From Pseudoroseomonas aestuarii (GTDB lineage: Bacteria; Pseudomonadota; Alphaproteobacteria; Acetobacterales; Acetobacteraceae), in assembly GCF_042651065.1 (NCBI RefSeq), contig NZ_JBHSCH010000050.1, forward strand, positions 1 through 34,669: a stretch of DNA of 34,669 bases. The letters run 5' to 3'. A program made the position numbers and the translations under genes. Positions 21,463-29,011 of this stretch are shown here, in pieces. Under the pieces are notes generated by a model. The model worked only from the letters and a program-made list of their open reading frames with translations, did no database searches and was not told the origin of the DNA. Positions within the stretch are counted from its first letter, which is position 1. Each line of letters opens with the position of its first letter.

Positions 21463-21480
21463 AGATTTTTCGCATAGATG
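21463..21480 (-). promoter_or_regulatory. TGCGAAAAAT element upstream of flgB
   Basis: On the minus strand CATCTATGCGAAAAATCT, 61 bp before flgB. Shares ATCT-NTGCGAAAAAT with the minC and cheY elements. Confidence 0.5.
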
Positions 21481-21520
21481 TTTCGGCAGGAAGGTCCTGG
21501 AAGTGGGTGTGCTTTCCAGG

Positions 21521-21540
21521 CTATCCGCAAAAATTCGCAT
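21521..21540 (+). promoter_or_regulatory. GCAAAAATTCGCAT element at the fliI start
   Basis: CTATCCGCAAAAATTCGCAT overlaps the first possible fliI ATG. It partly matches the recurrent element on both strands. If it is a promoter or operator, translation would more naturally begin at the GTG at 21554, which has GAGGA upstream. Confidence 0.35.
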
Positions 21541-22879
21541 GAGGACTTTGCCGGTGGTCTCACCTTTGGGCGATGTCGCCTCGCAACTGGCGCGGGTGCC
21601 GCGATGGCAACGCTTCGGCACGCTGTCGGCGGTGCGCGGCGCCGCGCTCTCGGCCACCGGCCTGGGCGAGAGCCTGGCGATCGGTGACCGCATCCGGGTC
21701 GGGCGCTTGGGGCGCGGCGCCATGCATGGCGAGATCGTCGCCTTCTCGGCCGAGAGCGCCATCGCCGTGCCAGAGGGTGGCACGGAGGGGCTCAGCCCGG
21801 GCGCCCGTCTGTGGCTGGAGGAGCCGCTGAGCCTCTACCCCTGCGATGCCTGGATGGGCCGGGCGATCGACAGCCTGGGGCGGCCGCTGGACGGGCTGGG
21901 GCCGCTGCCGCAGGGCCGCCGCGGCGTGCGGCTGCGCCAGGCCCCGCCCGATGCGTTGCGCCGCCGGCTGGTGGGCGCGCGGCTGGGCACGGGGCTGCGC
22001 GCGCTGGATGTGTTCACCCCCATCTGCCGCGGCCAGCGCCTGGGCATCTTTGCCGCCTCCGGCGTCGGCAAATCGACGCTGATGGGCATGTTGGCGCGCT
22101 TCGTCGAGGCTGATGTGGTGGTGGTCGGGCTGGTGGGCGAGCGCGGGCGCGAGGTGCGCGAGTTCCTCGACCAGACGCTGGGCGAGGAAGGGCGGCGGCG
22201 GACGGTGGTGGTGGTCTCCACCTCCGACCAGCCGGCGCTGGCCCGGCGGCGCGCCGCGCAGGCCACGCTGGCCGTGGCCGAGCATTTCCGCGCCGAGGGC
22301 CGGCAGGTGTTCCTGCTGCTCGATTCCGTCACCCGGCTGGCGCATGCGCAGCGCGAAATCGGGCTGGCGGCAGGCGAGCCGGCCACCGCCCGCTCCTACA
22401 CCCCCTCTGTCTTCACCGAGCTGCCCGCCCTGCTGGAGCGGGCCGGGCCGGGCGTGCAGGGGGAGGGCGACATCACCGCCGTCTTCACCGTGCTGGTCGA
22501 TGGCGACGACCATGACGAGCCGATCGCCGATGCCGTGCGCGGCATTTTGGACGGGCATATCGTGCTGGACCGCCGCGTGGGGGAGCGGGGCCGCTGGCCG
22601 GCCATCGACGTGCTGCGCTCCGTCAGCCGCGCCCTGCCGCGCTGCCATTTGCCGGAGGAGAACCGGCTGCTGTCGGAGGCGCGGCGCCTGATCGGCACCT
22701 ATGCCGACATGGCGGAGATGATCCGGCTGGGCGCCTACCGCGCGGGCAGCGATGCCGAGGTGGATGCGGCCATCCGCCACCACCCGGCGCTGGAGGCCTT
22801 CCTGGGCCAGGGCATCGACGAGCGGTCCGATGCGCCGGCAGCCTTCGCCCGGCTGGGCCAGATCCTGCAGGGGGGGTGA
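21539..22879 (+). CDS. fliI: Flagellar export ATPase FliI
   Basis: 446 aa. FliI is the hexameric ATPase that energises substrate unloading in flagellar type III export. An N-terminal beta-barrel-like domain (about 1-95) is followed by the ATPase core: P-loop FAASGVGKSTLMGML (about 171-185), VGLVGERGREVREFLDQTLG (about 196-215), Walker B QVFLLLDSVTRLAHAQRE and SVFTELPALLERAG. The C-terminal helical domain ends GQILQGG. Starts at ATG 21539, or GTG 21554 with a better GAGGA site. Divergent from flgB, and its stop overlaps an upstream GTG of the following acetyltransferase-like gene. The fliJ gene that often follows fliI is not present here. Confidence 0.96.
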   Translation: MRTLPVVSPLGDVASQLARVPRWQRFGTLSAVRGAALSATGLGESLAIGDRIRVGRLGRGAMHGEIVAFSAESAIAVPEGGTEGLSPGARLWLEEPLSLYPCDAWMGRAIDSLGRPLDGLGPLPQGRRGVRLRQAPPDALRRRLVGARLGTGLRALDVFTPICRGQRLGIFAASGVGKSTLMGMLARFVEADVVVVGLVGERGREVREFLDQTLGEEGRRRTVVVVSTSDQPALARRRAAQATLAVAEHFRAEGRQVFLLLDSVTRLAHAQREIGLAAGEPATARSYTPSVFTELPALLERAGPGVQGEGDITAVFTVLVDGDDHDEPIADAVRGILDGHIVLDRRVGERGRWPAIDVLRSVSRALPRCHLPEENRLLSEARRLIGTYADMAEMIRLGAYRAGSDAEVDAAIRHHPALEAFLGQGIDERSDAPAAFARLGQILQGG

Positions 22880-22887
22880 GGCCGGTC

Positions 22888-23955
22888 ATGTCCTGGAAGC
22901 TCCCGGAGGGCGCCGAGGTTCCGCCGCACCTCCCGCCGATGCCCTTCGCGCCGGCGGCGCTGCGCCTGCCAGCGGTTCCGCCGCCCCCGGCCCCCCTGTC
23001 CGTCGCCCCGGGACTGGAATTGCTGGTCGACCGCTTCCTGCCGGATGAGGAGGCGGATCTCTTCAACCGCCCGGCCTTCCATGCGCTGCATCGCGCGCGC
23101 TGCCCTGGCGGGGGCGTGCTGATGCAGCTGCGGCAGGACCGTTCCCCGCGGATCTGCGGCCGGTTCCACGCATTGCAGGTGGAGCCGGGCCTATGGTCCA
23201 GCCCCGGGCGTGGCTCCTATGGCGGTTTCGACCTGGCGGAGGATCTGGGGCCGGTGGAGACGGAGGCCTTCATCCGCGCCGCCGAGGCCTGGCTGCTGGC
23301 CGCCGGCGCGCGCCGCCTGGAACTGGTGCTGCCGCCGCTGGGCTATGCGCCGGAGCGGAGCGCGCTGACCTTCAACGCCCTGGCGCGCCTCGGCTATGGC
23401 GTGACGCGGCACGAGCTGAACCAGGCGATCAGTCTGGGCCGCCACAGCTTCAGCGCCTGCGGCACCTATGCCAACCGCAAGCGGCTGGCCAAGGCGGCGC
23501 GGGAGGGGGTCTCCGCCAGCCTGCTGGAGCCGGCCCTGCATGAGGCGGCCTATGGCGTGCTGCTGGAGAGCCGGCGCAAGAAGAACTACAGCCTGAGCAT
23601 GAGTTGGCCCCAGGTGCAGGAGATGCTGGCGGGATTCCCCGGCGCCGTGCATGTCTTCGGCGCCTTTTTGAAGGGCGAGATGATCGCCGCCGCCCTCTGC
23701 GTGCAGGTCAACCCGGCGATCCTCTACGTCTATGCCTGGGGCGAGAAGCCCGGCGTGGAGCGGCTCAGCCCGGTGACGGTGCTGGCAGGGCGCATCTACC
23801 ACTTCGCCCGCGCCGAAGGGTGCCGGATGCTGGATCTCGGCACATCCTCCATCCAGGGCGAGCTGAACCAGGGGCTCTACGCCTTCAAGAAAAGCCTGGG
23901 CGCCGCGGCGTCCGTGAAGCTGTACCTGGGTAAGACGCTGGGCTGGACCGTGTGA
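22888..23955 (+). CDS. FemAB/GNAT-like acyltransferase
   Basis: 355 aa. The C-terminal half fits the acetyltransf_6 (BioF2-like/FemAB-related) GNAT pattern: ESRRKKNYSLSMSWPQVQEM, then VHVFGAFLKGEMIAAALCVQ and CRMLDLGTSSIQGELNQGLY followed by AFKKSLGA, the typical 'G--S----------K-SLG' end. The first 40 residues are Pro-rich and likely disordered. The family transfers acyl or aminoacyl groups to amino sugars, peptidoglycan or lipids. Encoded directly after fliI (ATG at 22888 after GAGG, with a GTG overlapping the fliI stop), it is co-transcribed with the export ATPase. Modification of a flagellar glycan or of peptidoglycan at the motor is a reasonable guess. The substrate is unknown. Confidence 0.75.
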   Translation: MSWKLPEGAEVPPHLPPMPFAPAALRLPAVPPPPAPLSVAPGLELLVDRFLPDEEADLFNRPAFHALHRARCPGGGVLMQLRQDRSPRICGRFHALQVEPGLWSSPGRGSYGGFDLAEDLGPVETEAFIRAAEAWLLAAGARRLELVLPPLGYAPERSALTFNALARLGYGVTRHELNQAISLGRHSFSACGTYANRKRLAKAAREGVSASLLEPALHEAAYGVLLESRRKKNYSLSMSWPQVQEMLAGFPGAVHVFGAFLKGEMIAAALCVQVNPAILYVYAWGEKPGVERLSPVTVLAGRIYHFARAEGCRMLDLGTSSIQGELNQGLYAFKKSLGAAASVKLYLGKTLGWTV

Positions 23956-23967
23956 AGGCCCAGCCCT

Positions 23968-23999
23968 CCTGAAAGCCCGCCCTGGCGGCCGGCTTCAGG
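23968..23999. terminator. Bidirectional hairpin between convergent operons
   Basis: CCTGAA-A-GCC (23968-23977) pairs with GGCTTCAGG (23991-23999) with a single bulged A, between the acyltransferase gene and the convergent methyltransferase gene (overlapping the latter's stop). A GC-rich inner segment may extend the stem. Confidence 0.45.
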
Positions 24000-24735
24000 C
24001 CAGCGGCTTGCGGGCGCGGATGCCGATATTGGCGAGCAGGTCGGGCGGCACCTCCTCGCCCACCTGCACCAGCGCCGTCAGCAGCTCCTCCGAATAGTCG
24101 AGCATCATGCTGTTGGGCAGCGTCTTCACGAAGTAGCCGAAGCGGTGCTCGGGCACGAGGCCGGCGCCCGAGAGGTCGGCCGCCAGGGTGTCAAGGTCAT
24201 AGACCCGCAGGTGCCCCACCTGGTGGTCGCGCGGGGAAAGCTCGTCCAGCCGGCCGATCAGCCCCATGCGCAGCGCCACGCGGCGGTGCAGGGAGCGGCG
24301 GTTGGGTACCACCACGATCAGCGAGCCGCCCGGCTTCAACCAGCTCGCCGCCTGCGCCAGGGTCACGGCGGGCTCGGCCACATGTTCCATCACGTGCAGT
24401 GAGAGCACCACGTCATAGGCGGCGGGGGCGTGGAACTCTTCGAACATGGCGCAATGCACGCCCAGCCGCTCGCCATGCCGGCGGCGCGCTTCCTCGCTCA
24501 GCGTGGGCGAGCCCTCCACCAGCTCCAGGCTGAAGGGGCCCTTGATCAGCACGTCGGTCATCAGGCCATTGCCATGCCCCATGGTCAGCACGCGGCTGCC
24601 AGGCGGGATCTGCGCCAGCACCATCGGCGCGGAGCTGAGCTGCATGGTGTGCTCGACATGGTGGTCCACCACCGCGTCGTTCAGGTAGTAGTCCTGCGCC
24701 AGGCGCTCCAGCTCGTCCTGTGTGACCGTGCTCAT
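23995..24735 (-). CDS. Class I SAM-dependent methyltransferase
   Basis: 246 aa. SAM-binding motif I is VLTMGHGNGLMTDVL (about 49-63, a variant of the usual D-x-G-C-G-x-G), followed by acidic motif LELVEGS (about 70-76), YDVVLSLHVMEHVAEPAVTL (about 107-126) and LKPGGSLIVVVPN. SLHRRVALRMGLIGRLDELS then DHQVGHLRVYDLDTL is the C-terminal layout of sugar or lipid methyltransferases in surface-glycan clusters. It shares one base with the stop of the oxidoreductase-like gene (TGATG). The 'SLHRR-A---GLI' motif recurs in the methyltransferase at 26155-26904, so the two are probably paralogues acting on related substrates. Confidence 0.88.
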   Translation of the reverse strand: MSTVTQDELERLAQDYYLNDAVVDHHVEHTMQLSSAPMVLAQIPPGSRVLTMGHGNGLMTDVLIKGPFSLELVEGSPTLSEEARRRHGERLGVHCAMFEEFHAPAAYDVVLSLHVMEHVAEPAVTLAQAASWLKPGGSLIVVVPNRRSLHRRVALRMGLIGRLDELSPRDHQVGHLRVYDLDTLAADLSGAGLVPEHRFGYFVKTLPNSMMLDYSEELLTALVQVGEEVPPDLLANIGIRARKPLA

Positions 24736-26162
24736 CAGGGTTCTCCTATCCGCAGTCCCGTCAGGATCTGCTCATTCATGGAATCGAAGCCGAGCCGGCC
24801 GGCGCCGCACAGCAGCTGCCCCGCCCAGCCTTCCGGCCCCCGCGCGTGGAAGGCCGCCAGCGCCGCCTGAAAGGCCCTGCGGTTGTCGAAGCTCGGCACC
24901 TGCAGGCAGGGCAGGCTCGTCACGCCCAGCAGACGCATCGGCGCGCCCTCTCGCAGCAGCCCCGTCTCCTCCAATGCCCGGCGGGCTTCCGCCGCGCCGG
25001 GATGGGGCAGCCCCTCCGGCACATGGCCGAATTCCAGCGCCATCACGCGCCGGCCGCCCTCCGCCACAGGGCCGGCGGAGACACGCAGCGCCGGCGCACC
25101 GGGTGCAGCGAGTAGCAGGCTGAAGGGGCAGTGCCGAAGGTCGGCCTCCGCCACCTCGGCCCAGCCGAAGGCGACGCTCAGGCGTTGCGGCGCGTAGTCC
25201 ACCCCGGCGGCGCGAAACAACTCCTCCGCCCCAAGCCCCAGCGCGCAGGTGGCGGCGGGCAGGCTCAGCCGCTGCGGGGCGCCTCCGGGTGGTGCGGCGA
25301 AGTCCAGCAGCACTGTGCCCCGCGGCCCGGAGGCCATGTGCCGCAGCCGCCCCACCGGATTGATCCGCACGGAGGGCAGCGCCGTCAGCAGGGTCAGCAG
25401 CCGCTCCACGAACACCGCCGAGACGCCGCCCCGCATCCCCCAGAAGGGCCGGTGCGGGCGGAAGCCCGGCGTCTCGCCCCGGAAGGCCTCCAGCACGGTG
25501 CGTGGGTGGAACAGCGCCAGCCACAGCTTGCGCCGCGCTGCCGCGACGCGGCTGGCCCAGCCCGGATCGAGCCGTGCGGCCACCGCCGGGATCAGCAACC
25601 CGTGCAGCGTGGCGCCGTGATTGGCCAGCGACGCTTCCTCCAGCGGCGTCTCCTCCAGCGCCGCCCGTACCGCGCCCGCCGGGTGGCCGGGCCGGAAACG
25701 GCAGGGCGGCGGGGAGGGGGCCTCCAGCAGTGCCGCCGCCTCCCGCGCGATGCGGCTGCGGCGCGCGGGGTCGAGCAGCGGCGGCAGGGCGGCGATGTCG
25801 GCATTGGTCAGCACGCAGGGCGCGCGCCGGCCTTCCAGCCACATCTCGGGCGCCGCGGCGCGCACCAGCTCCTCGCCCAGCACCTCCTCGACCAGGGCAC
25901 GGATGCTGCCGAGAAAAGGCAGGTGGTCATCCCGCGCCAGATCGCAGCCCGGGACGGGCTGGTCGCCCGCCGCCTCATGCTCCAGCTCGAAGACGCGGAT
26001 GCCGAGGTTGAGCCGCCTTCCCTCCAGCATGATGCCGGCGAAGCTGGCGCCGAGCCGCGCCGGATCGGCGTGCAGCGTCACCGGCCGGCCGTGCTGGCCG
26101 GCCCGCAGCGCCGCCACCAAGCAGGCGATGGAGCCGCCGACGAGGTGCAGCGCCTCAGCCAT
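24735..26162 (-). CDS. FAD/NAD(P)-binding oxidoreductase-like protein
   Basis: 475 aa. The N-terminus LHLVGGSIACLVAALRAGQH has the beta-alpha-beta dinucleotide-binding form with a degenerate glycine motif (GGSIA). SFAGIMLEGRRLNLGIRVFE resembles the second conserved block of amine-oxidase or UDP-galactopyranose-mutase-like flavoproteins. The C-terminus GRLGFDSMNEQILTGLRIGE resembles the last FAD-contacting motif. The middle (FWGMRGGVSAVFVERLLTLL) fits the 'P-GG-----L' substrate region. Exact chemistry is unknown. A role in making or altering a flagellar sugar is inferred. It overlaps both flanking methyltransferase genes by 8 bp and 1 bp, an operon of three. Confidence 0.6.
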   Translation of the reverse strand: MAEALHLVGGSIACLVAALRAGQHGRPVTLHADPARLGASFAGIMLEGRRLNLGIRVFELEHEAAGDQPVPGCDLARDDHLPFLGSIRALVEEVLGEELVRAAAPEMWLEGRRAPCVLTNADIAALPPLLDPARRSRIAREAAALLEAPSPPPCRFRPGHPAGAVRAALEETPLEEASLANHGATLHGLLIPAVAARLDPGWASRVAAARRKLWLALFHPRTVLEAFRGETPGFRPHRPFWGMRGGVSAVFVERLLTLLTALPSVRINPVGRLRHMASGPRGTVLLDFAAPPGGAPQRLSLPAATCALGLGAEELFRAAGVDYAPQRLSVAFGWAEVAEADLRHCPFSLLLAAPGAPALRVSAGPVAEGGRRVMALEFGHVPEGLPHPGAAEARRALEETGLLREGAPMRLLGVTSLPCLQVPSFDNRRAFQAALAAFHARGPEGWAGQLLCGAGRLGFDSMNEQILTGLRIGEP

Positions 26163-26904
26163 GACCTGGCTTGCGGAAGCGGAAATAGGTCATGGCGCCA
26201 TGGCCGGGCATGGCCTCCGCCAGGCTGTCATAGGCCTCGATCAGCGCCGAGCCGAGCCGCGCCATGCCGGCATTCGGCAGCGGCTTCAGCAGAATGCCCT
26301 CGCGCCCCACCTCCTCCAGCCCCAGCGCGCAGATCCAGGCGGCGCTGTGGTCTGGCGGCTCCAGCCGCAGCGTGTGGAACAGCGCGCCGCGCTCGCTGAT
26401 GGCGCAGGGATCCTCGATCAGGCCGGCCTTCCAGGCCGCCAGCCGGTGCAGCGAGTGCGGGTTGGGCAGGGTGACATGCAGCAGGCCGCCTGGCCGCAGG
26501 CCGCGCAGCAGGCGGGCCAGGGCGGCGGAGGCATTCGGCAGCTCGTGCAGCACGTTCAGCGCCAGCACATGGTCGAACGGCTCCTCGCCAGTGAAATCTT
26601 CGATCATCCCCTCGATGACGGTGACGCCGGGCAGGCCGCGCGCCCGGGCCCGCGCCGCATAGGAGACGGAGCGTTCCAGGCAGAGGAAGCGGCGGCCCTC
26701 GCCGCAGAGCTCGGCCGTGAGCAGGCCGGTGGCCGAGCCGGCCTCCAGCACATGATCATCCGGCCGCAGGTGGCGCAGCACGCGGCGTGCGGTGAGGCGC
26801 GTGTACCAATGGTCGAAATCCTGCTCCGGATCGTAGCGATCCGAATAGTCGGCGGCGCGGAGGGGAGAGGCTTCCGCAGGCATGGAAGGGGGGGGAGGGA
26901 TCAT
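26155..26904 (-). CDS. Class I SAM-dependent methyltransferase
   Basis: 249 aa. Motif I is HVLEAGSATGLLTAELC, acidic motif FLCLERSVSYA, then FDHVLALNVLHELPNASAAL and LRPGGLLHVTLPNPHSLHRL. The C-terminal LHRLAAWKAGLIEDP corresponds to LHRRVALRMGLIGRL in the neighbouring methyltransferase. The ATG at 26904 follows AAGG at good spacing. A second ATG at 26883 lies just beyond an eight-base C tract (26888-26895) and lacks a ribosome site. First gene of the methyltransferase-oxidoreductase-methyltransferase operon, with a promoter-like element at 26957-26974. Confidence 0.87.
   Translation of the reverse strand: MIPPPPSMPAEASPLRAADYSDRYDPEQDFDHWYTRLTARRVLRHLRPDDHVLEAGSATGLLTAELCGEGRRFLCLERSVSYAARARARGLPGVTVIEGMIEDFTGEEPFDHVLALNVLHELPNASAALARLLRGLRPGGLLHVTLPNPHSLHRLAAWKAGLIEDPCAISERGALFHTLRLEPPDHSAAWICALGLEEVGREGILLKPLPNAGMARLGSALIEAYDSLAEAMPGHGAMTYFRFRKPGHG
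26888..26895. repeat. Homopolymer tract of eight G/C near a start codon
   Basis: Eight consecutive G on the plus strand (C in the coding strand) encode part of IPPPPSM between two in-frame ATGs of the methyltransferase gene. Slippage would shift the frame from the first ATG but not from the second. Confidence 0.8.
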
Positions 26905-26956
26905 CGCAGGAACCTTGGCGGCAAGAGGACCATGCGCGAGATTCGCATCGCCCTTC

Positions 26957-26974
26957 AATAATTGTTCGCATGAA
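26957..26974 (-). promoter_or_regulatory. TGCGAACAATTAT element upstream of methyltransferase operon
   Basis: On the minus strand TTCATGCGAACAATTATT, 53 bp before the methyltransferase ATG. A second GATGCGAAT lies 23 bp downstream of it (26940-26950). Partial match to the recurrent flagellar element. Confidence 0.4.
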
Positions 26975-26989
26975 CTTTGCCGGGCGGCG

Positions 26990-28972
26990 TCAGCCCTGCA
27001 ACAGCTGCGCGGCGGCCCGGCGCAATCCCTCCGCCAGCCCTTCCGGATTGGCCGCGCTCTGCTGGGCGAAGCGCGCCCAGGCCGCGCCGCTGCGGCGGCG
27101 CAGATCGGGATCGCGGATCAGGTCGAGGGCCCAGGCGATCTGCGCTTCCGCATTCTCCGGCTCGCGCAGCAGGCTGCCCTGCGGGGTCTCGAAGCAGGCG
27201 CGGCAGGCCGCCTCCTCCTCCGCCCGCAACACCCCCGCCCGGCGCGGCATGACGAACAGGCCATCCATTAGGCCCGCCGGGCTGTCGGCCTCCGGCGCCG
27301 AGGCGCGGAAGACATAGGGCACGCCATAGGCCATGGCCTGTGCCGCCGTGGCGCCCGAGCCCACCGGCCAGCCATCAAGGTAGAGGTCCGCCAGCGCCGC
27401 CTCCGTCGGCACATCAGCCCAGCCGATGAACTGCGCGCGCTCCGCCACGCCATGCCGCTCCAGGCAGGCGCGCAGACCCGGCAGGTCCTGCCGGCCGGCA
27501 TAGCGCCAGACCGCCTGCGGCGCGGCTTGCAGGATGCGGGCGGCGACATCCCAGAGGGGCGGGGAGTCGAGCTTGTCCTCGCGCATCAGCGTCGTCATCA
27601 CCACTGCACCCTCGGGCAGTTCCTGGCGCCGCTGCCGCGCGGCGGCTTCCACCGCGGCGTCGCGTGGCCGCACCTGGAAGGCCATGGGCAGGATGTGCCA
27701 GGTGGCGCCCCGCATCGGAAACGGCGCCATGGGCGAGCCGCCACGCAGGCACAGCCGCAGGTCGATGCCGGGGATCGGCGGATGGAACTTCATCGACCAC
27801 CACGCCAGGCGTGGCGCGATGCCCAGCCCGGCGGCATAGGCCAACATGTGCGGGTGGCAGATCCAAACCGCGGCACGACAGCCGGCTTCCGCCAGATCCG
27901 CGCGCAGGGCCAGCAGGCGCGCGGGCAGCGGTGCATCCGCGGGCAGGTCGCTCGGCAGATGGAGGCTGGCCCCGGCTTCGGCACAGGCCGCCGCAAAGGC
28001 TGGATGCACCCCGCCCAAGGCCCATACCTGCGGCGTGAAGCCTGCCTGGCCCTGCGCCTTGAGGTATCGCAGCGCCAGCAGCAGCACCTCGGTATGAGCC
28101 AGCAGAACCCCGTTGTGCACGATGAAGGCCAGGGGCGGGGGACCCTGTGAGGCTGCTGTGCACCATGCCACCGCTTGGGCGCAGGGAGGATGGGCTGCCC
28201 TGTGCCGCCTGCCTAGGTCGGCCATGGGCTCCGCCCACTTTCCGATCCAGGAGGCGTAGTGCTGCTCGGACTCGTCACGCTTCAGCCATTGCTCTAGGAG
28301 CCAGCCTTCCAGGTGCAGCGCGGTTTCCACGTGCCCGGAACGGATGGCCTCCAGCAACCAGGGCAACGCGACATGCTCCACCAGTGCCCGCGCATAAGCC
28401 AGCGGCCGACGCGCCCATAGCCCCAGGAAAGTAAGCGCGCACTGCAATTGCCAAAGCGGCGCGCTGGCCGACACGTCGGGCACCCAGGTCGCCGGATCGG
28501 CTAAGCCTTCGGCATTGCCGAGCAGGCCGAGCGTCCAGAGTGCCTGATGCAGGGAGGGAGCAGCCCGTGCGGTGTTCTCGTTGTCCAGCAGGCAGCGGAG
28601 GCCCCATCGCAGCGCCACGTCACGGCCTTGGTCGATGCTCAACGCGACGATGGCCAGCAGCAGCGGTTGGGCTTCTCCCGCCCTGAGCGCCGGGACGGCC
28701 ACGCGGCTCAAATGCTGCGACAGACCATGCCAGCCGGCATGATTTAGCCCCGCCCCGTTGGCCAGCAGGCTCGCCACCCGCCCGAGCGAGGCCAGCGGAA
28801 GCAGGATCTCATTCGCCCCGGGGCCACCCGGCCGCACCAGGCGCAACAGGGTGTCGCCCAGGGCCTCGGAGGTGGCGGGGCTGAGCGGCTTGGCGCCGGG
28901 CAGCAGGGGCAGCAGGGGCAGCAGGTCGGACCAGCGATCCGTCTGGCGTAGAGCGAGCTCGAGAGAAGCCAT
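26990..28972 (-). CDS. GT-B fold glycosyltransferase, probably flagellin-modifying
   Basis: 660 aa. The N-terminal 270 residues are helical, like a degenerate repeat or substrate-recognition domain. The middle reads PPLAFIVHNGVLLAHTEVLL and AVWICHPHMLAYAAGLGIAP. The C-terminal donor-binding part has VVMTTLMREDKLDSPPLWDV, AQFIGWADVPTEAALADLYL and DGWPVGSGATAAQAMAYGVP, closely following the O-GlcNAc-transferase-like (GT41/SPINDLY-type) end, where a ydi-LD--P-gG-T--eAl-mGvP motif binds the sugar nucleotide. GAAGGGATGCC precedes the ATG. It is last in the flaF-flbT-flaG-like-DUF1217 operon, so flagellin or another flagellar protein is the likely acceptor. Confidence 0.72.
   Translation of the reverse strand: MASLELALRQTDRWSDLLPLLPLLPGAKPLSPATSEALGDTLLRLVRPGGPGANEILLPLASLGRVASLLANGAGLNHAGWHGLSQHLSRVAVPALRAGEAQPLLLAIVALSIDQGRDVALRWGLRCLLDNENTARAAPSLHQALWTLGLLGNAEGLADPATWVPDVSASAPLWQLQCALTFLGLWARRPLAYARALVEHVALPWLLEAIRSGHVETALHLEGWLLEQWLKRDESEQHYASWIGKWAEPMADLGRRHRAAHPPCAQAVAWCTAASQGPPPLAFIVHNGVLLAHTEVLLLALRYLKAQGQAGFTPQVWALGGVHPAFAAACAEAGASLHLPSDLPADAPLPARLLALRADLAEAGCRAAVWICHPHMLAYAAGLGIAPRLAWWSMKFHPPIPGIDLRLCLRGGSPMAPFPMRGATWHILPMAFQVRPRDAAVEAAARQRRQELPEGAVVMTTLMREDKLDSPPLWDVAARILQAAPQAVWRYAGRQDLPGLRACLERHGVAERAQFIGWADVPTEAALADLYLDGWPVGSGATAAQAMAYGVPYVFRASAPEADSPAGLMDGLFVMPRRAGVLRAEEEAACRACFETPQGSLLREPENAEAQIAWALDLIRDPDLRRRSGAAWARFAQQSAANPEGLAEGLRRAAAQLLQG
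28898..28924 (-). repeat. 9-bp tandem repeat in glycosyltransferase gene
   Basis: Three perfect copies of GGGCAGCAG (plus strand) encode a Leu-Leu-Pro repeat near residues 18-26 of the glycosyltransferase. In-frame copy-number change is possible. Confidence 0.8.
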
Positions 28973-29011
28973 GGCATCCCTTCTGGATCCAGGCGGGCCC
29001 TGGCAGCGGCG

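Noticed and set aside
22870..22876. Seven-G run at the end of fliI as a phase-variable tract.
   Set aside because: It lies in the last two codons. Slippage would only change the C-terminal tail and the junction with the next gene, and no switch logic is evident.
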